Assembly (NCBI GenBank): GCA_017480225.1
Contig: JAFVBB010000011.1
Location: 1-50,655 of the forward strand
Direction of reading: 5' to 3'
Length of the DNA: 50,655 bases
From: Bacteroidales bacterium
GTDB lineage: Bacteria > Bacteroidota > Bacteroidia > Bacteroidales > P3
The translations under genes and the position numbers were made by a program. This document shows, in pieces, positions 25,872 to 34,368 of the stretch. Every line of letters starts with the position of its first letter. Within the stretch, counting starts at the first letter, position 1. Below the pieces are notes generated by a model, which saw only the letters and a list, made by a program, of their open reading frames with translations, made no database searches and was not told the origin of the DNA.

Positions 25872-28280
25872 TTAGAATTTTATTCTCAGAACGAAACCCT
25901 GCATCCTTGGATCGCTTTCAACGGAAACGACACCATTCAGTACATTCTTGACAAAGGATGCAACATTATATAGTCCCAACCCAGAGCCATTGGTCGTGGT
26001 GTACCCCTTCTCCAAAATACTGCTGGGATCCGAAATGTCAGAGGACAGGCCGTCACCATCGTCAGAAACCGTCATTAGTACAGATTCGCCATCATTATCA
26101 AAAAACACATCAAAATGTTTGGCATTAGCCTTAACGGCATTGGAGACTAGATTGTCGATAAAAATACTTGCCTCCAATGGATAAAAATCCAAAATCTTTG
26201 TGCATGTGTTATTGGTGCAGTGCATTGTAAGATCTCCATAGAATTCCGGCAGCACATTATTGATGTATTCGACAATGTAGCTAATAATGTCGGCATTAAT
26301 ACTGTCAGCATTAATACTGTAGTTTGCTTTTGTGGCGAATTGGGCGATGGATGTTATTTTGTCGTTCGCACGGGAAATCCTCTCTATCAATCTCACGGTA
26401 TCTTCTGCTGACAAGGCGCCTTTGTTGGCCTTTCTCAATATTTGGCCGATGGTATTGTGTATTGTCGCTGAGTGAATACGGATATCGTGATGGTATTTTA
26501 GTATTCTGTCTGTATCAAGACTCCCAACATATTGCAAAAAAAGGGTTTGCTTTGATTTCTGTTTTAATTCTATTTCTGCTCTCTTGCGTTTTCCCTCTTC
26601 CTCCTTAGCTTTGCGTTCTGCCACTTCCTTGGCCTTACGCTCAATCTCGGCTTTACGTTCAGCCTCCTCTTTTGCCTTATGTTCTTCTTCTGCCTTGCGT
26701 TCGGCCTCCTCTTTTTGACGACGGAGCTCGTCCATGTACTTCTCAAACTCAGCAATTCTATCAAGTAAGTAGGTGTCGTCTGTCTTCTCAGCCAATTTAC
26801 GGACATCATCGATCATATGCGCCTGAATCACCTCGGAGTCCGTAGGGTCAGCTACTATATTCGCAAGATCCTCGTTATATTGTAAGACAGTTATTGATTT
26901 GTCGTTGACAATAGACTTTATAAGTTGTAGGAAATCGACCTTACTGCCGATATTTGAATATAGATGCTTTGCAGTATCAGAATCTTTATCAATCTTTTGT
27001 AATTGCTTCCTTGTATCAAGTGCAACTTGTTGGCTGACAAAATAATCTTTTCTCAGAAAACCTTCTCCCCACAATACCCCTACGACATATCTCTCCAGGC
27101 GTCTGTAAATTAACGAGAAATAATTCATCAGCTGCTGAGAGGCTTCAGTCTCAATCAATCCACCATCTCTGCTTGAAACCTCTTTTATCAAATCTGGATC
27201 ATCTGTCTCTACATCCACTCGTCCAAATAAGTTACGCGTACCAAGAAAACGATTGCGCCCCTGCTGCTGTCTACGGTTTAATCCCCAACTGTCATCGTTA
27301 GATTCCCCAAAAGGTAATATTCGGAAACCATTTCTGAAAAGGAATACATTTCCATAGCTGACGGGTTGAACCCCCATCATGGAAGTGAATGAATATTTGG
27401 CAGCGCGATTCAAGAAAAAGAGGCTGATGGAGGCCGATTCTAACTGGGAGAACTCAGTGTTTTTCTCCTTTATTTCATACATTAAGATTCCGCGATCCCT
27501 TAAAACCGTATGAATTTCTCTACCCCGAATATGACTCTCTATTTGGGTGGTTTTTAATCCTAAAACATCTGCAATGGAGTTTTCAATTACCCCATTCACT
27601 TTGTCGTGATTAGACTCAAATCGAGCATCTTCATCCTTCATCTCTGGAGCTATAATCTCAATCTGGAAATCATCATCTGTCCCAGAGAATGGATTAATCA
27701 TCTTCTCCAAAGATTTTTTGAGGCGTTTTATGTCTTCTCGTTTCCAGGGTAGATAAAGTCCGGTAAATTCTAAAATTGTGCCGGATGGAGATCCTAATGG
27801 TAGCTTTGGAACATCTTCTTTTGTCTCATGTGGAATATCAACTGTATCGAACTCGGCTTGTTTGTCCATCTCAAATACACTCCAATCCACATCAAGAATT
27901 TCTGTCTTGTTCTCTTCTGTACTTCGAGTGGTAAGGATGAGGTGGCGCGCCAACCTATCGCATGACATACGACCTATACCCTTGGCGCCTGCATAATGCC
28001 GCTTAAATTTACTCCGGTATGACTTGTCCTCAGTCCCGTCACTTTTGGCAGAGTAGGCAACAAAAAGCCATTTGTTTATTAGGTCATCTTTCGACATGCC
28101 TTTCCCATTGTCGGCAATGGACAAATAGTCATGGTCGAAAGTGATTTCTACTTTTGAAGCATGTGCATCATATGAGTTTTTAACCAGTTCAAGAATGGCA
28201 ATGTCGGGACTTGTAATCAAATCCCGACCCAAAATATTCTTTAATTCGGCACTGACACGGAATTGCAGGTTATCTTTCAT
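25872..28280 (-). CDS. Dual-ATPase sensor: N-terminal GHKL (MORC/Hsp90-like) ATPase fused to histidine kinase core
   Basis: 802 residues with two separate GHKL ATP-binding modules. Module 1 (about 1-230): ELVKNSYDA with the Mg-binding Asn35, DNGKGMS at 57-63, AGAKGIGRMSCDRLA near 97-111; it is followed by an S5-fold-like transducer domain (about 230-400) with NGFRILPFGE and GRNRFLGTRNLFGR, as in HATPase_c_3 or para-MORC proteins. Then a linker and a charged coiled coil of Lys/Glu/Ala repeats (about 515-580). Module 2 is a kinase core: an H-box-like KYHHDIRIHSATI (candidate phosphoacceptor His598), N-box VSNAVKANA (about 709), DDGDGLS (about 740) and GSGLGLYN (about 767). There is no membrane segment, so it is cytoplasmic. 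The gene overlaps the methyltransferase gene by 11 bases. Predicted role: an ATP-driven clamp that senses DNA or a DNA-bound event and passes a phosphate to the receiver. That role is inference. Confidence 0.85.
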   Translation of the reverse strand: MKDNLQFRVSAELKNILGRDLITSPDIAILELVKNSYDAHASKVEITFDHDYLSIADNGKGMSKDDLINKWLFVAYSAKSDGTEDKSYRSKFKRHYAGAKGIGRMSCDRLARHLILTTRSTEENKTEILDVDWSVFEMDKQAEFDTVDIPHETKEDVPKLPLGSPSGTILEFTGLYLPWKREDIKRLKKSLEKMINPFSGTDDDFQIEIIAPEMKDEDARFESNHDKVNGVIENSIADVLGLKTTQIESHIRGREIHTVLRDRGILMYEIKEKNTEFSQLESASISLFFLNRAAKYSFTSMMGVQPVSYGNVFLFRNGFRILPFGESNDDSWGLNRRQQQGRNRFLGTRNLFGRVDVETDDPDLIKEVSSRDGGLIETEASQQLMNYFSLIYRRLERYVVGVLWGEGFLRKDYFVSQQVALDTRKQLQKIDKDSDTAKHLYSNIGSKVDFLQLIKSIVNDKSITVLQYNEDLANIVADPTDSEVIQAHMIDDVRKLAEKTDDTYLLDRIAEFEKYMDELRRQKEEAERKAEEEHKAKEEAERKAEIERKAKEVAERKAKEEEGKRKRAEIELKQKSKQTLFLQYVGSLDTDRILKYHHDIRIHSATIHNTIGQILRKANKGALSAEDTVRLIERISRANDKITSIAQFATKANYSINADSINADIISYIVEYINNVLPEFYGDLTMHCTNNTCTKILDFYPLEASIFIDNLVSNAVKANAKHFDVFFDNDGESVLMTVSDDGDGLSSDISDPSSILEKGYTTTNGSGLGLYNVASFVKNVLNGVVSVESDPRMQGFVLRIKF

Positions 28281-29490
28281 GTTCCAACATCCTTTTTAGT
28301 ACAATACCGGCCAATTCTGCAAACAATGGGGGGATGGCATTACCTACTTGAGAATAACGAGGCACTTCAAGTTTGCGCATTTTGCCTCCTGTGGTGTATT
28401 TTGCTTTTATCTCATACCAATCGGGAAATGACTGAAGGCGGGCACATTCACGCACAGTCATAATGCGAGGCTCACAATAGTGGAGATAGTCATCGGGTTG
28501 GCCTGTAATAGTTGGAGATACGGCATTGGGGTTCAACACGGTAATGCCTCTTTGCCGTATACCCCATGGCTCGCGAGCCTTGCCGTCGATACGTTTGCCC
28601 CGAACTGGATATTCTGCCAATAGACGTTTGAAACATTCGGACTTTTCCTCTGTATGCCTGGCAAAACTATGACTATTGGGAATGTCGTGGTTTCTAGGAT
28701 AATCATCCCTTAGGTAGCGCTGGTAACTCGATAGATTCCTGTTGCCATATTTCCCAGACATGAATCCCTTTCGGTCGGGCGTTGGAACCTCTCCATTGCC
28801 GCGAAGTAAATCGGAAATGGCCTCTTTCAGCGTAACGGAGGCTTTCAATCCTTTGTTTTGGAGAAATGCATCGCGATGCTCCAATAAGAGTTGCTCGAAA
28901 TTGTCTGGACTTCCAAGCCCTTCTTGAATACCGACAAGAATGAAGCGTTTGCGGCGTTGAGGGACTCCGAAGTTGGAGAAATCAAAAACGTGGGGTTTGA
29001 CATTGTAACCCAGCCTCATCAGACCACGTATCACTTTGTGCGAGTAGGGCTCGGCATCGCTGTCATTCTTTTTGGCGAAAGCATAGGTGAAACCTTTGAC
29101 ATTCTCAAAAAGAAGCATACGGGGACGTACCAAGTCAATGAACTTTATATAAGAAAATACCAATTGGTTGCGTATATCGTCCTCGATACGTTTCCCTGCC
29201 ATGGAGAAGCCTTGACACGGAGGGCCACCTGCCACAAGATCAACAGTGCCTCGCAGGGCTTTCAGTTGATCTGAGTGTTTTTTTAGGACCTCGTCGATGT
29301 CATGATTGGTCTTGGGTAGCCAATCAGGCCAGTCAAAATGCTTTTTTTGATCGATAAGATTGTGCTTCAGCGTTTCGAACGGGAATGCGTTCTTTTCAAC
29401 GGCAAACAACCCCTGCCATCCTGCAAGATATAATCCCAAGGACAACCCACCACATCCGGCGAACAGGTCTATACATGTCGGTTTCGGCAT
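28270..29490 (-). CDS. DNA (cytosine-5) methyltransferase
   Basis: 406 residues. All diagnostic C5-methyltransferase motifs are in order: I DLFAGCGGLS near residue 10, IV GGPPCQGFS with the catalytic cysteine at about 92, VI ENVKGF near 145, VIII QRRKRF near 190, a target-recognition region about 230-330, and IX/X with QVGNAIPP near the end. I chose ATG 29490, with AAAGG five bases ahead, over a GTG two codons upstream. It starts the operon methyltransferase / dual-ATPase kinase / receiver; the overlap with the second gene implies coupled translation. No restriction nuclease or Vsr gene is adjacent, so it is either an orphan methylase or the modifying arm of the flanking unusual system. The AT-rich composition and the IS30 remnant just upstream suggest horizontal transfer. 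Recognition sequence unknown. Confidence 0.93.
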   Translation of the reverse strand: MPKPTCIDLFAGCGGLSLGLYLAGWQGLFAVEKNAFPFETLKHNLIDQKKHFDWPDWLPKTNHDIDEVLKKHSDQLKALRGTVDLVAGGPPCQGFSMAGKRIEDDIRNQLVFSYIKFIDLVRPRMLLFENVKGFTYAFAKKNDSDAEPYSHKVIRGLMRLGYNVKPHVFDFSNFGVPQRRKRFILVGIQEGLGSPDNFEQLLLEHRDAFLQNKGLKASVTLKEAISDLLRGNGEVPTPDRKGFMSGKYGNRNLSSYQRYLRDDYPRNHDIPNSHSFARHTEEKSECFKRLLAEYPVRGKRIDGKAREPWGIRQRGITVLNPNAVSPTITGQPDDYLHYCEPRIMTVRECARLQSFPDWYEIKAKYTTGGKMRKLEVPRYSQVGNAIPPLFAELAGIVLKRMLEHER

Positions 29491-29612
29491 TTTCACCTTT
29501 CCAGAGGTTAAACGCAGGACAGGGATGTTTATTGTGCAAAATAATATTTATTATTTTACTCGCATGTTTCAACTACGAAATCAACACTGCGATGCAAGGA
29601 AAAGAAGAATGT

Positions 29613-30153
29613 TTATTTTGGGGTATCGAAGTCCAAGAGTTTTCTTGAGCACTTGTTGAGTTTGGTCTGCACATGGATTATGTACACATCTGACAAAGTG
29701 GAGAAATCGGTATCCTTCGGAATGTACTGCCTAATGAGTTTATGGGTATTTCCAATAGGGCCTTTCTCCCTGAAGGAATAAGGGTATGTGATGTAGGCTT
29801 TGGCATGTGGCATTCGGGCGATATGTATGGTTGGCAGACTCGAATCCATTCGCTCAATAGAGTTGCGCGCCACGGCAGTCGGTAGTGATGGAGAGAACAA
29901 GGCGCTCGAAATGGTGCAACCTCTGTTCGACAGGACTGGCCATAGCCTTGGAATTTTCACTTTAGCGGATTTAGCCATAAGCATCCTCCTTGTGGTGCAC
30001 CCGACGATGGCGACGACATCGTCCTTGCCTATGATAGTGTCCATATCCCAGTCGTCGAAGCCATGTCCCGACGTCCACCACGGCAGGGCATTCGCCAACG
30101 TTCAGACAATCCGTTATCGGATGGTGCGAGCCCACTGGCCGACGTCGGTGCAT
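29613..30153 (-). pseudogene. Decayed IS30-family transposase
   Basis: Pieces of an IS30-type DDE transposase are readable in two frames. One frame (to about 30153) gives HRRRPVGSHHPIT and then PAVVD, the region before the catalytic core. After a frameshift near 30060 the other frame gives DDWDMDTIIGKDD, with the first catalytic Asp, then a diverged middle part, and finally YSFREKGPIG, LIRQYIPKDTDFSTLSD and the LDFDTPK end. Several normally conserved residues are lost (for example the Asp-Asn-Gly core is not recognisable, and the usual WERG is FREKG), so it is inactive. Similarity may continue a little past 29613. No terminal inverted repeats could be matched. Confidence 0.85.
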
Positions 30154-30308
30154 TATGCGGTGCGACGGGTAGGATTAGCGTAGGCAGCGGCAATGAGAGT
30201 GGAGAAAGATTAGCGGTTGCTTCCACTGCAGGGCAAATTTTCCATGCAACGCAATAAATGCAGGACATCCGGTGTTTACACGCTACTTACGATAAAACAG
30301 AAAGGCAT
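30154..30308. other. Intergenic, upstream of the universal stress protein gene
   Basis: About 150 bases with no recognisable gene. The side nearest 30153 may hold further wrecked transposase sequence. A clear consensus promoter is not visible. Confidence 0.4.
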
Positions 30309-31148
30309 ATGAGAACGATTGTAGTAGGCACCGACTTCTCGGAGGGTTCTTATCTGGCGCTTGAGCTTGCCATTGATGTTGCCAACCGTATGCGTTGCAA
30401 CATCATGCTGGTGTGGGTGAGGAGAGAAAAGGTGCTTTTCACCGGCGAACAGATGGAGATGATGACCAATCTGGCCCAGGACAAGCTGCGCGATCTGTGC
30501 GAGAGGCACCGCCCGGCGCTGACCGGCGGCAGCATAGACTGGAGGGTGGTGAACGGCAAGGTGCCGTCGGCCATTGCCAGTGTGGCAAAACTGCTTCGTG
30601 CCACCATGATAGTGATTGGCACCAACGGCGCGTCGGGTTTCGAAAAGTTTGTCATAGGAAGCCAGGCCTCGCGCATTGTACAGGAGGCACCATGCCCGGT
30701 GCTGACCATACGCAAGGGCTATAACTTCCACAAGCAGCTGGAGCGCATCGTGGTGCCGATAAGGGTGAACACCCGCTCACGCGAGAAAGTGCCACCAGCG
30801 GCCACCATGGCAAGAATATTCGGCTCAAAGGTCTATCTGCTCGGCCTGCGCGACCTGAAGGAGGAGGAGGCCACGCTGCGCACCTACCTCACACAAAGCA
30901 TCAACCTGCTTGAACGCGAGGGTGTGGCCTACCACGTGGACCTGCGGCCTTACTCATCATACAGCGAGACGGTGCTCAGCTATGCCGACGGCTTGAAGGC
31001 CGACTTGGTGGTGATAAACACCGAGCAAGATGCCATCATCTCGCAGTTCTTCCTCGGGACGAACGCGCAGCAGATTGTGCACAAGTCGCAGATACCAGTG
31101 CTGTGCATACATCCGGAAGATTTTGTCAACGTAGCCGCCAAGATCTGA
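30309..31148 (+). CDS. Universal stress protein, tandem UspA domains
   Basis: 279 residues from the ATG at 30309, which gives the classical opening MRTIVVGTDFSEGS; in-frame ATG codons upstream add no homologous sequence. There are two Usp folds: residues about 1-140 with an intact nucleotide-binding motif (GTNGASGFEKFVIGSQASRI), and about 145-279, a second, more diverged copy (LGTNAQQIV). Tandem Usp proteins bind ATP and are tied to stress survival; the partner is unknown. The stop is one base before the start of the flavoprotein gene, so the two are cotranscribed and probably translationally linked. Confidence 0.92.
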   Translation: MRTIVVGTDFSEGSYLALELAIDVANRMRCNIMLVWVRREKVLFTGEQMEMMTNLAQDKLRDLCERHRPALTGGSIDWRVVNGKVPSAIASVAKLLRATMIVIGTNGASGFEKFVIGSQASRIVQEAPCPVLTIRKGYNFHKQLERIVVPIRVNTRSREKVPPAATMARIFGSKVYLLGLRDLKEEEATLRTYLTQSINLLEREGVAYHVDLRPYSSYSETVLSYADGLKADLVVINTEQDAIISQFFLGTNAQQIVHKSQIPVLCIHPEDFVNVAAKI

Positions 31149-31149
31149 C

Positions 31150-32424
31150 ATGGAACACGACGTTGTGATAGTCGGCGGCGGAGCCGCAGGGCTCATGTGC
31201 GCCTGCGTGGCTGCCGGGCGCGGACTGCGTGTACTCCTGATTGAGAAGATGGACCAGTGCGGCCGCAAGCTGCGCATCACCGGCAAAGGCCGCTGCAACC
31301 TCACCAATACAGCATCGCTGCGCGACACGCTGCCACGCATAGGCTCGTCGACAGCAACATCCAAGCCTGGAAAAGGACAGGGCAACGGCGGGGTGTGGCT
31401 GCGCAATGCCTATGGGCGATTCTTCAACCGCGAGCTCATGGACTACTTCGAGCGGCGCGGCGTTCCTTTGACCGAGGAGCGCGGAGGTCGCGTCTTCCCG
31501 GCCAGCGGCAAGGCTCTCGACGTGTTCCTGGCCTTGATAGGCGAGCTTGAGGCCAATCCTAAAGTCACCATACGCAAAAACTGCACCGTGAAGAAGGTGG
31601 AGACCTACGAAGGCCACGTCACCGGCGTGGTGCTGCAGGACGGCAGCCGCATAGGGTGCCGCCGTGTGGTGCTTGCCACAGGCGGCATGTCGTATCCCAC
31701 CACCGGGTCGACCGGAGCCGGGCTGCGCATGGCAGCCGAGCTGGGTCACACCGTGGTGGAGGCGGTGCCGGCGCTTGTTCCGCTGCGCTGCCAGGAGCCG
31801 TTGCCGTCGGAAGTGGAAGGCTTCGTGCTGAAAAATGTCGGGCTGAGCCTACTGTTCGACGACGGCAGCCGCAGCGACTACTTCGGCGAGATGGCATTCT
31901 GCCGCGACGGCCTGGCAGGCCCCATCGCAATCAGCGCCAGCCGCGCCGCCAGCCGCAGGCTGCACAGCGGGCAGACTGTGCGCGCACTGATTGACCTGAA
32001 GCCAGCCCTCGACGCCGAACAACTCGACCGCCGCCTGCGCCTCGACATCGACCAAAACGGCAAGCGCCTCTTCAACGACGCGCTGCGCATGTGGCTGCCC
32101 GCCGAGATCGTGGGACTGGCCTTGAAGAGGCTGCACATAGAGTACTACAAGCGGCTGCACCAACTCAACGGCGACGAGCGCCGCCGTCTCGGCAAGTGGC
32201 TGAAAGGTGTGGAATTCACACTTTGCGGCACACACGACTTCAACGAGGCCATAGTGACACAGGGCGGTGTGAGCCTGACCGAGGTGAACCCGAAGACTAT
32301 GGAGAGCCTGCTGGTGGGCGGCCTGTATGTGGTGGGCGAACTGCTCGACCTCGATGCCGACACCGGCGGCTTCAACCTCCAGATAGCGTTCTCCACAGCC
32401 CACGCCGCCGCCATGGCTCTGTGA
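31150..32424 (+). CDS. NAD(P)/FAD-dependent oxidoreductase, HI0933/YhiN family
   Basis: 424 residues. The N-terminal Rossmann motif is VVIVGGGAAGLMCACVA, followed by the family marker CGRKLRITGKGRCNLTN (about 38-55), which is specific for the HI0933-like flavoproteins (YhiN, BaiN). A C-terminal FAD-binding segment is present as LYVVGELLDLDADTGGFNLQ. The length is typical. Members include the BaiN enzyme of bile acid dehydroxylation, but most have no known substrate, and I would not assign one here. It sits one base after the universal stress gene, which may point to a role in redox stress. A strong hairpin terminator follows. Confidence 0.9.
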   Translation: MEHDVVIVGGGAAGLMCACVAAGRGLRVLLIEKMDQCGRKLRITGKGRCNLTNTASLRDTLPRIGSSTATSKPGKGQGNGGVWLRNAYGRFFNRELMDYFERRGVPLTEERGGRVFPASGKALDVFLALIGELEANPKVTIRKNCTVKKVETYEGHVTGVVLQDGSRIGCRRVVLATGGMSYPTTGSTGAGLRMAAELGHTVVEAVPALVPLRCQEPLPSEVEGFVLKNVGLSLLFDDGSRSDYFGEMAFCRDGLAGPIAISASRAASRRLHSGQTVRALIDLKPALDAEQLDRRLRLDIDQNGKRLFNDALRMWLPAEIVGLALKRLHIEYYKRLHQLNGDERRRLGKWLKGVEFTLCGTHDFNEAIVTQGGVSLTEVNPKTMESLLVGGLYVVGELLDLDADTGGFNLQIAFSTAHAAAMAL

Positions 32425-32493
32425 TTTTGGCACAGCCCACGCTTCATTCACAGCGCCCCTGCCCTACCCCCGCTCTGTAGAGCAAACAAAAAA

Positions 32494-32521
32494 GATTCCC
32501 GGCCTTGGGTGGCCGGGAATC
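32494..32521. terminator. Bidirectional terminator between convergent genes
   Basis: Perfect 11-base stem GATTCCCGGCC / GGCCGGGAATC with a six-base loop. On the minus strand it is followed by TTTTTT, so it terminates the acyl-CoA dehydrogenase transcript well; on the plus strand the tail is weaker (CTCCATTTTC). Confidence 0.88.
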
Positions 32522-32540
32522 TCCATTTTCTGACCGATGG

Positions 32541-34241
32541 TCACTCGGCACGGAAGTGCGCGAGGTCGGCCTCGGTGAAGTGCATCACGTAGTAAGCCTT
32601 GGCGCAGACGTCCTCCTCGGCCATGCGCACATACACCTCGGCGCTTTTGCCGAAGAGAGCCGCGTCGCGACGGGCGTCGTCGACTATGAGCAGGCTCATG
32701 ATGAGCTCGGCCGTCATGTCGTAGAGGCGGCGCGCCAAGAAGTCGTGCGCCTCCTGGCTGCCCAGCTCCTTGACGTAGGCCACAGCCTGCCCGTAGAGGT
32801 CCACCAGCGGGCGAATGCGCTCCACCAGCGCGCCCTCCATGCCCTGCATCATGTCGCGTATGGCCTGCAGGTAGGTGCCGTTGGTGACGTAGCGTATGGC
32901 GGCCACCACCTGCAGTTGCGTGGTGCCCTCGTAGATGGAGAAGATGCGGGCGTCGCGGTAAAGGCGCTGGCTCTTGTATTCCATGATGAAGCCGCTGCCG
33001 CCGTGAATGCTGATGGCATCGTAGGCATTCTGCGAGGCATACTCGCTGTTCATGCCCTTGGCCAGCGGAGTGAAGGCATCGGCCAGCTTGCTGTACTGCT
33101 TCATCTCGGCACGCTCCTCGGGGGTGAGCTTGCGGTAGCGGGCAATGTCCTCGAGGCTCTTGTAGAGATCGACGTAGCGCGCCGTCTGGTAGAGCAGCGA
33201 GCGCCCGGCATCGAGCTTGGCCTTCATGCGTGACAGCATGTCGTAGACGGCGGGGAAGTGAATAATCTTGTCGCCGAACTGGGCGCGCTCGCGGGCGTAG
33301 GCCAGACCCTCGTTGTAGGCCTCCTGCTCCACGCCGACGCTCTGCGCGGCAATGCCAAGGCGTGCGCCGTTCATCAGCGCCATCACGTACTTTATCAAGC
33401 CCAGCTTGCGGTCACCGCAAAGCTCGGCACGGGCGTTCTTGTAGGTGAGCTCGCAGGTGGGCGAGCCGTGTATGCCGAGTTTGTGCTCGATGTGGCGCAC
33501 ATCGACGCCGCCGTCGCGCTTGTCGTAGATGAACATCGACAGGCCGCGCCCGTCCTTGGTGCCCTCCTCCGAGCGCGCCAGCACCAGGTGAATGTCCGAG
33601 TCGCCGTTGGTGATGAAGCGCTTCACGCCGTTGAGGCGCCAGCACTGATTGGCCTCGTCGTAGGTGGCCTTGAGCATCACGCGCTGCAGGTCGCTGCCCG
33701 CGTCGGGCTCGGTGAGGTCCATGCTCATCGTCTCGCCGGCGCAGATGCGGGGAATGTACTTGGCGCGCTGCTCCTCCGAGCCGAACTCGTAGAGGGTGTC
33801 GATGCAGCTCTGCAGGCTCCAGATGTTCTGGAAACCGGCGTCGGCGGCGCTAATCACCTCACTCATCATCGAGAAGACCACACTCGGCAGGTTCAGCCCG
33901 CCAAAGCGGCGCGGCATACTCACGCCGTAGAGGCCGGCCTTGCGCGTGGCGTCAAGGTTGTCGAGCGTGCGCGAGGCGTAGACCATGCGGCCGTTCTCCA
34001 GGTGCGGACCCTCAAGGTCCACACTCTCGGCGTTGGGCTCGATGACGTTGGCGGCCACGTCGCCGGTTATCTCCAGTATGCGGCGGTAGTTCTCGATGGC
34101 GTCCTCGTGGTCCACGGGGGCATAGTCGAACTCCTTCGCGTCCTTGAATCCGTCCTCTTTAAGCTCCACCAGCCGCCTCATCTGCGGATGCTCCAGATGG
34201 AACGCAATTTCCGGGTGGTCGGTATAGTAGTTTGCCATATT
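32541..34241 (-). CDS. Acyl-CoA dehydrogenase
   Basis: 566 residues from the ATG at 34241, giving MANYYTDHPEIAFHL; a longer frame upstream lacks homology. The acyl-CoA dehydrogenase fold is shown by MSMDLTEPDAGSDLQ (about 170), RLNGVKRFITNGDSD and SIYEGTTQLQ with the catalytic Glu at about 438. The protein is about 180 residues longer than short-chain enzymes because of an extra C-terminal helical region, as in the FadE-like and Bacteroidetes forms. It oxidises the alpha-beta bond of an acyl-CoA and passes electrons to ETF, whose two genes lie 4-7 kb away (38133-40184). The chain length is not predictable. It is cytoplasmic. A bidirectional terminator follows it. Confidence 0.93.
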   Translation of the reverse strand, partial: NMANYYTDHPEIAFHLEHPQMRRLVELKEDGFKDAKEFDYAPVDHEDAIENYRRILEITGDVAANVIEPNAESVDLEGPHLENGRMVYASRTLDNLDATRKAGLYGVSMPRRFGGLNLPSVVFSMMSEVISAADAGFQNIWSLQSCIDTLYEFGSEEQRAKYIPRICAGETMSMDLTEPDAGSDLQRVMLKATYDEANQCWRLNGVKRFITNGDSDIHLVLARSEEGTKDGRGLSMFIYDKRDGGVDVRHIEHKLGIHGSPTCELTYKNARAELCGDRKLGLIKYVMALMNGARLGIAAQSVGVEQEAYNEGLAYARERAQFGDKIIHFPAVYDMLSRMKAKLDAGRSLLYQTARYVDLYKSLEDIARYRKLTPEERAEMKQYSKLADAFTPLAKGMNSEYASQNAYDAISIHGGSGFIMEYKSQRLYRDARIFSIYEGTTQLQVVAAIRYVTNGTYLQAIRDMMQGMEGALVERIRPLVDLYGQAVAYVKELGSQEAHDFLARRLYDMTAELIMSLLIVDDARRDAALFGKSAEVYVRMAEEDVCAKAYYVMHFTEADLAHFRAE

Positions 34242-34273
34242 GTACCTGTGTGTTGTTCGATTGTTTGAAATTG

Positions 34274-34281
34274 CAAAGATA
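34274..34281 (-). promoter_or_regulatory. -7 box of the acyl-CoA dehydrogenase promoter
   Basis: TATCTTTG on the minus strand, 33 bases before the ATG at 34241. No TTTG occurs 19 bases upstream, so only the -7 element is supported. Family A palindrome copy 2 lies 90 bases farther upstream. Confidence 0.55.
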
Positions 34282-34368
34282 CGTCTTTTTCGCGACACGG
34301 CGCACATTTTTTTTTAATTTAACATATTGCGTCCACCCTGCCACGACGGCACAAAGTCTATGCCAAGG

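Noticed and set aside
28270-29490. Methyltransferase as half of a classical type II restriction system
   Set aside because: No nuclease-like gene is adjacent; the neighbours are an ATPase-kinase and a receiver, and the other side is a dead transposase.
29800-30183. 127-residue plus-strand frame upstream of the universal stress gene
   Set aside because: It is antisense to the IS30 remnant, whose motifs explain the sequence better.
31150-32424. Naming the flavoprotein as a bile-acid dehydroxylation enzyme (BaiN)
   Set aside because: Only family-level similarity is visible; no other bile-acid genes are in the window and most members have other or unknown roles.
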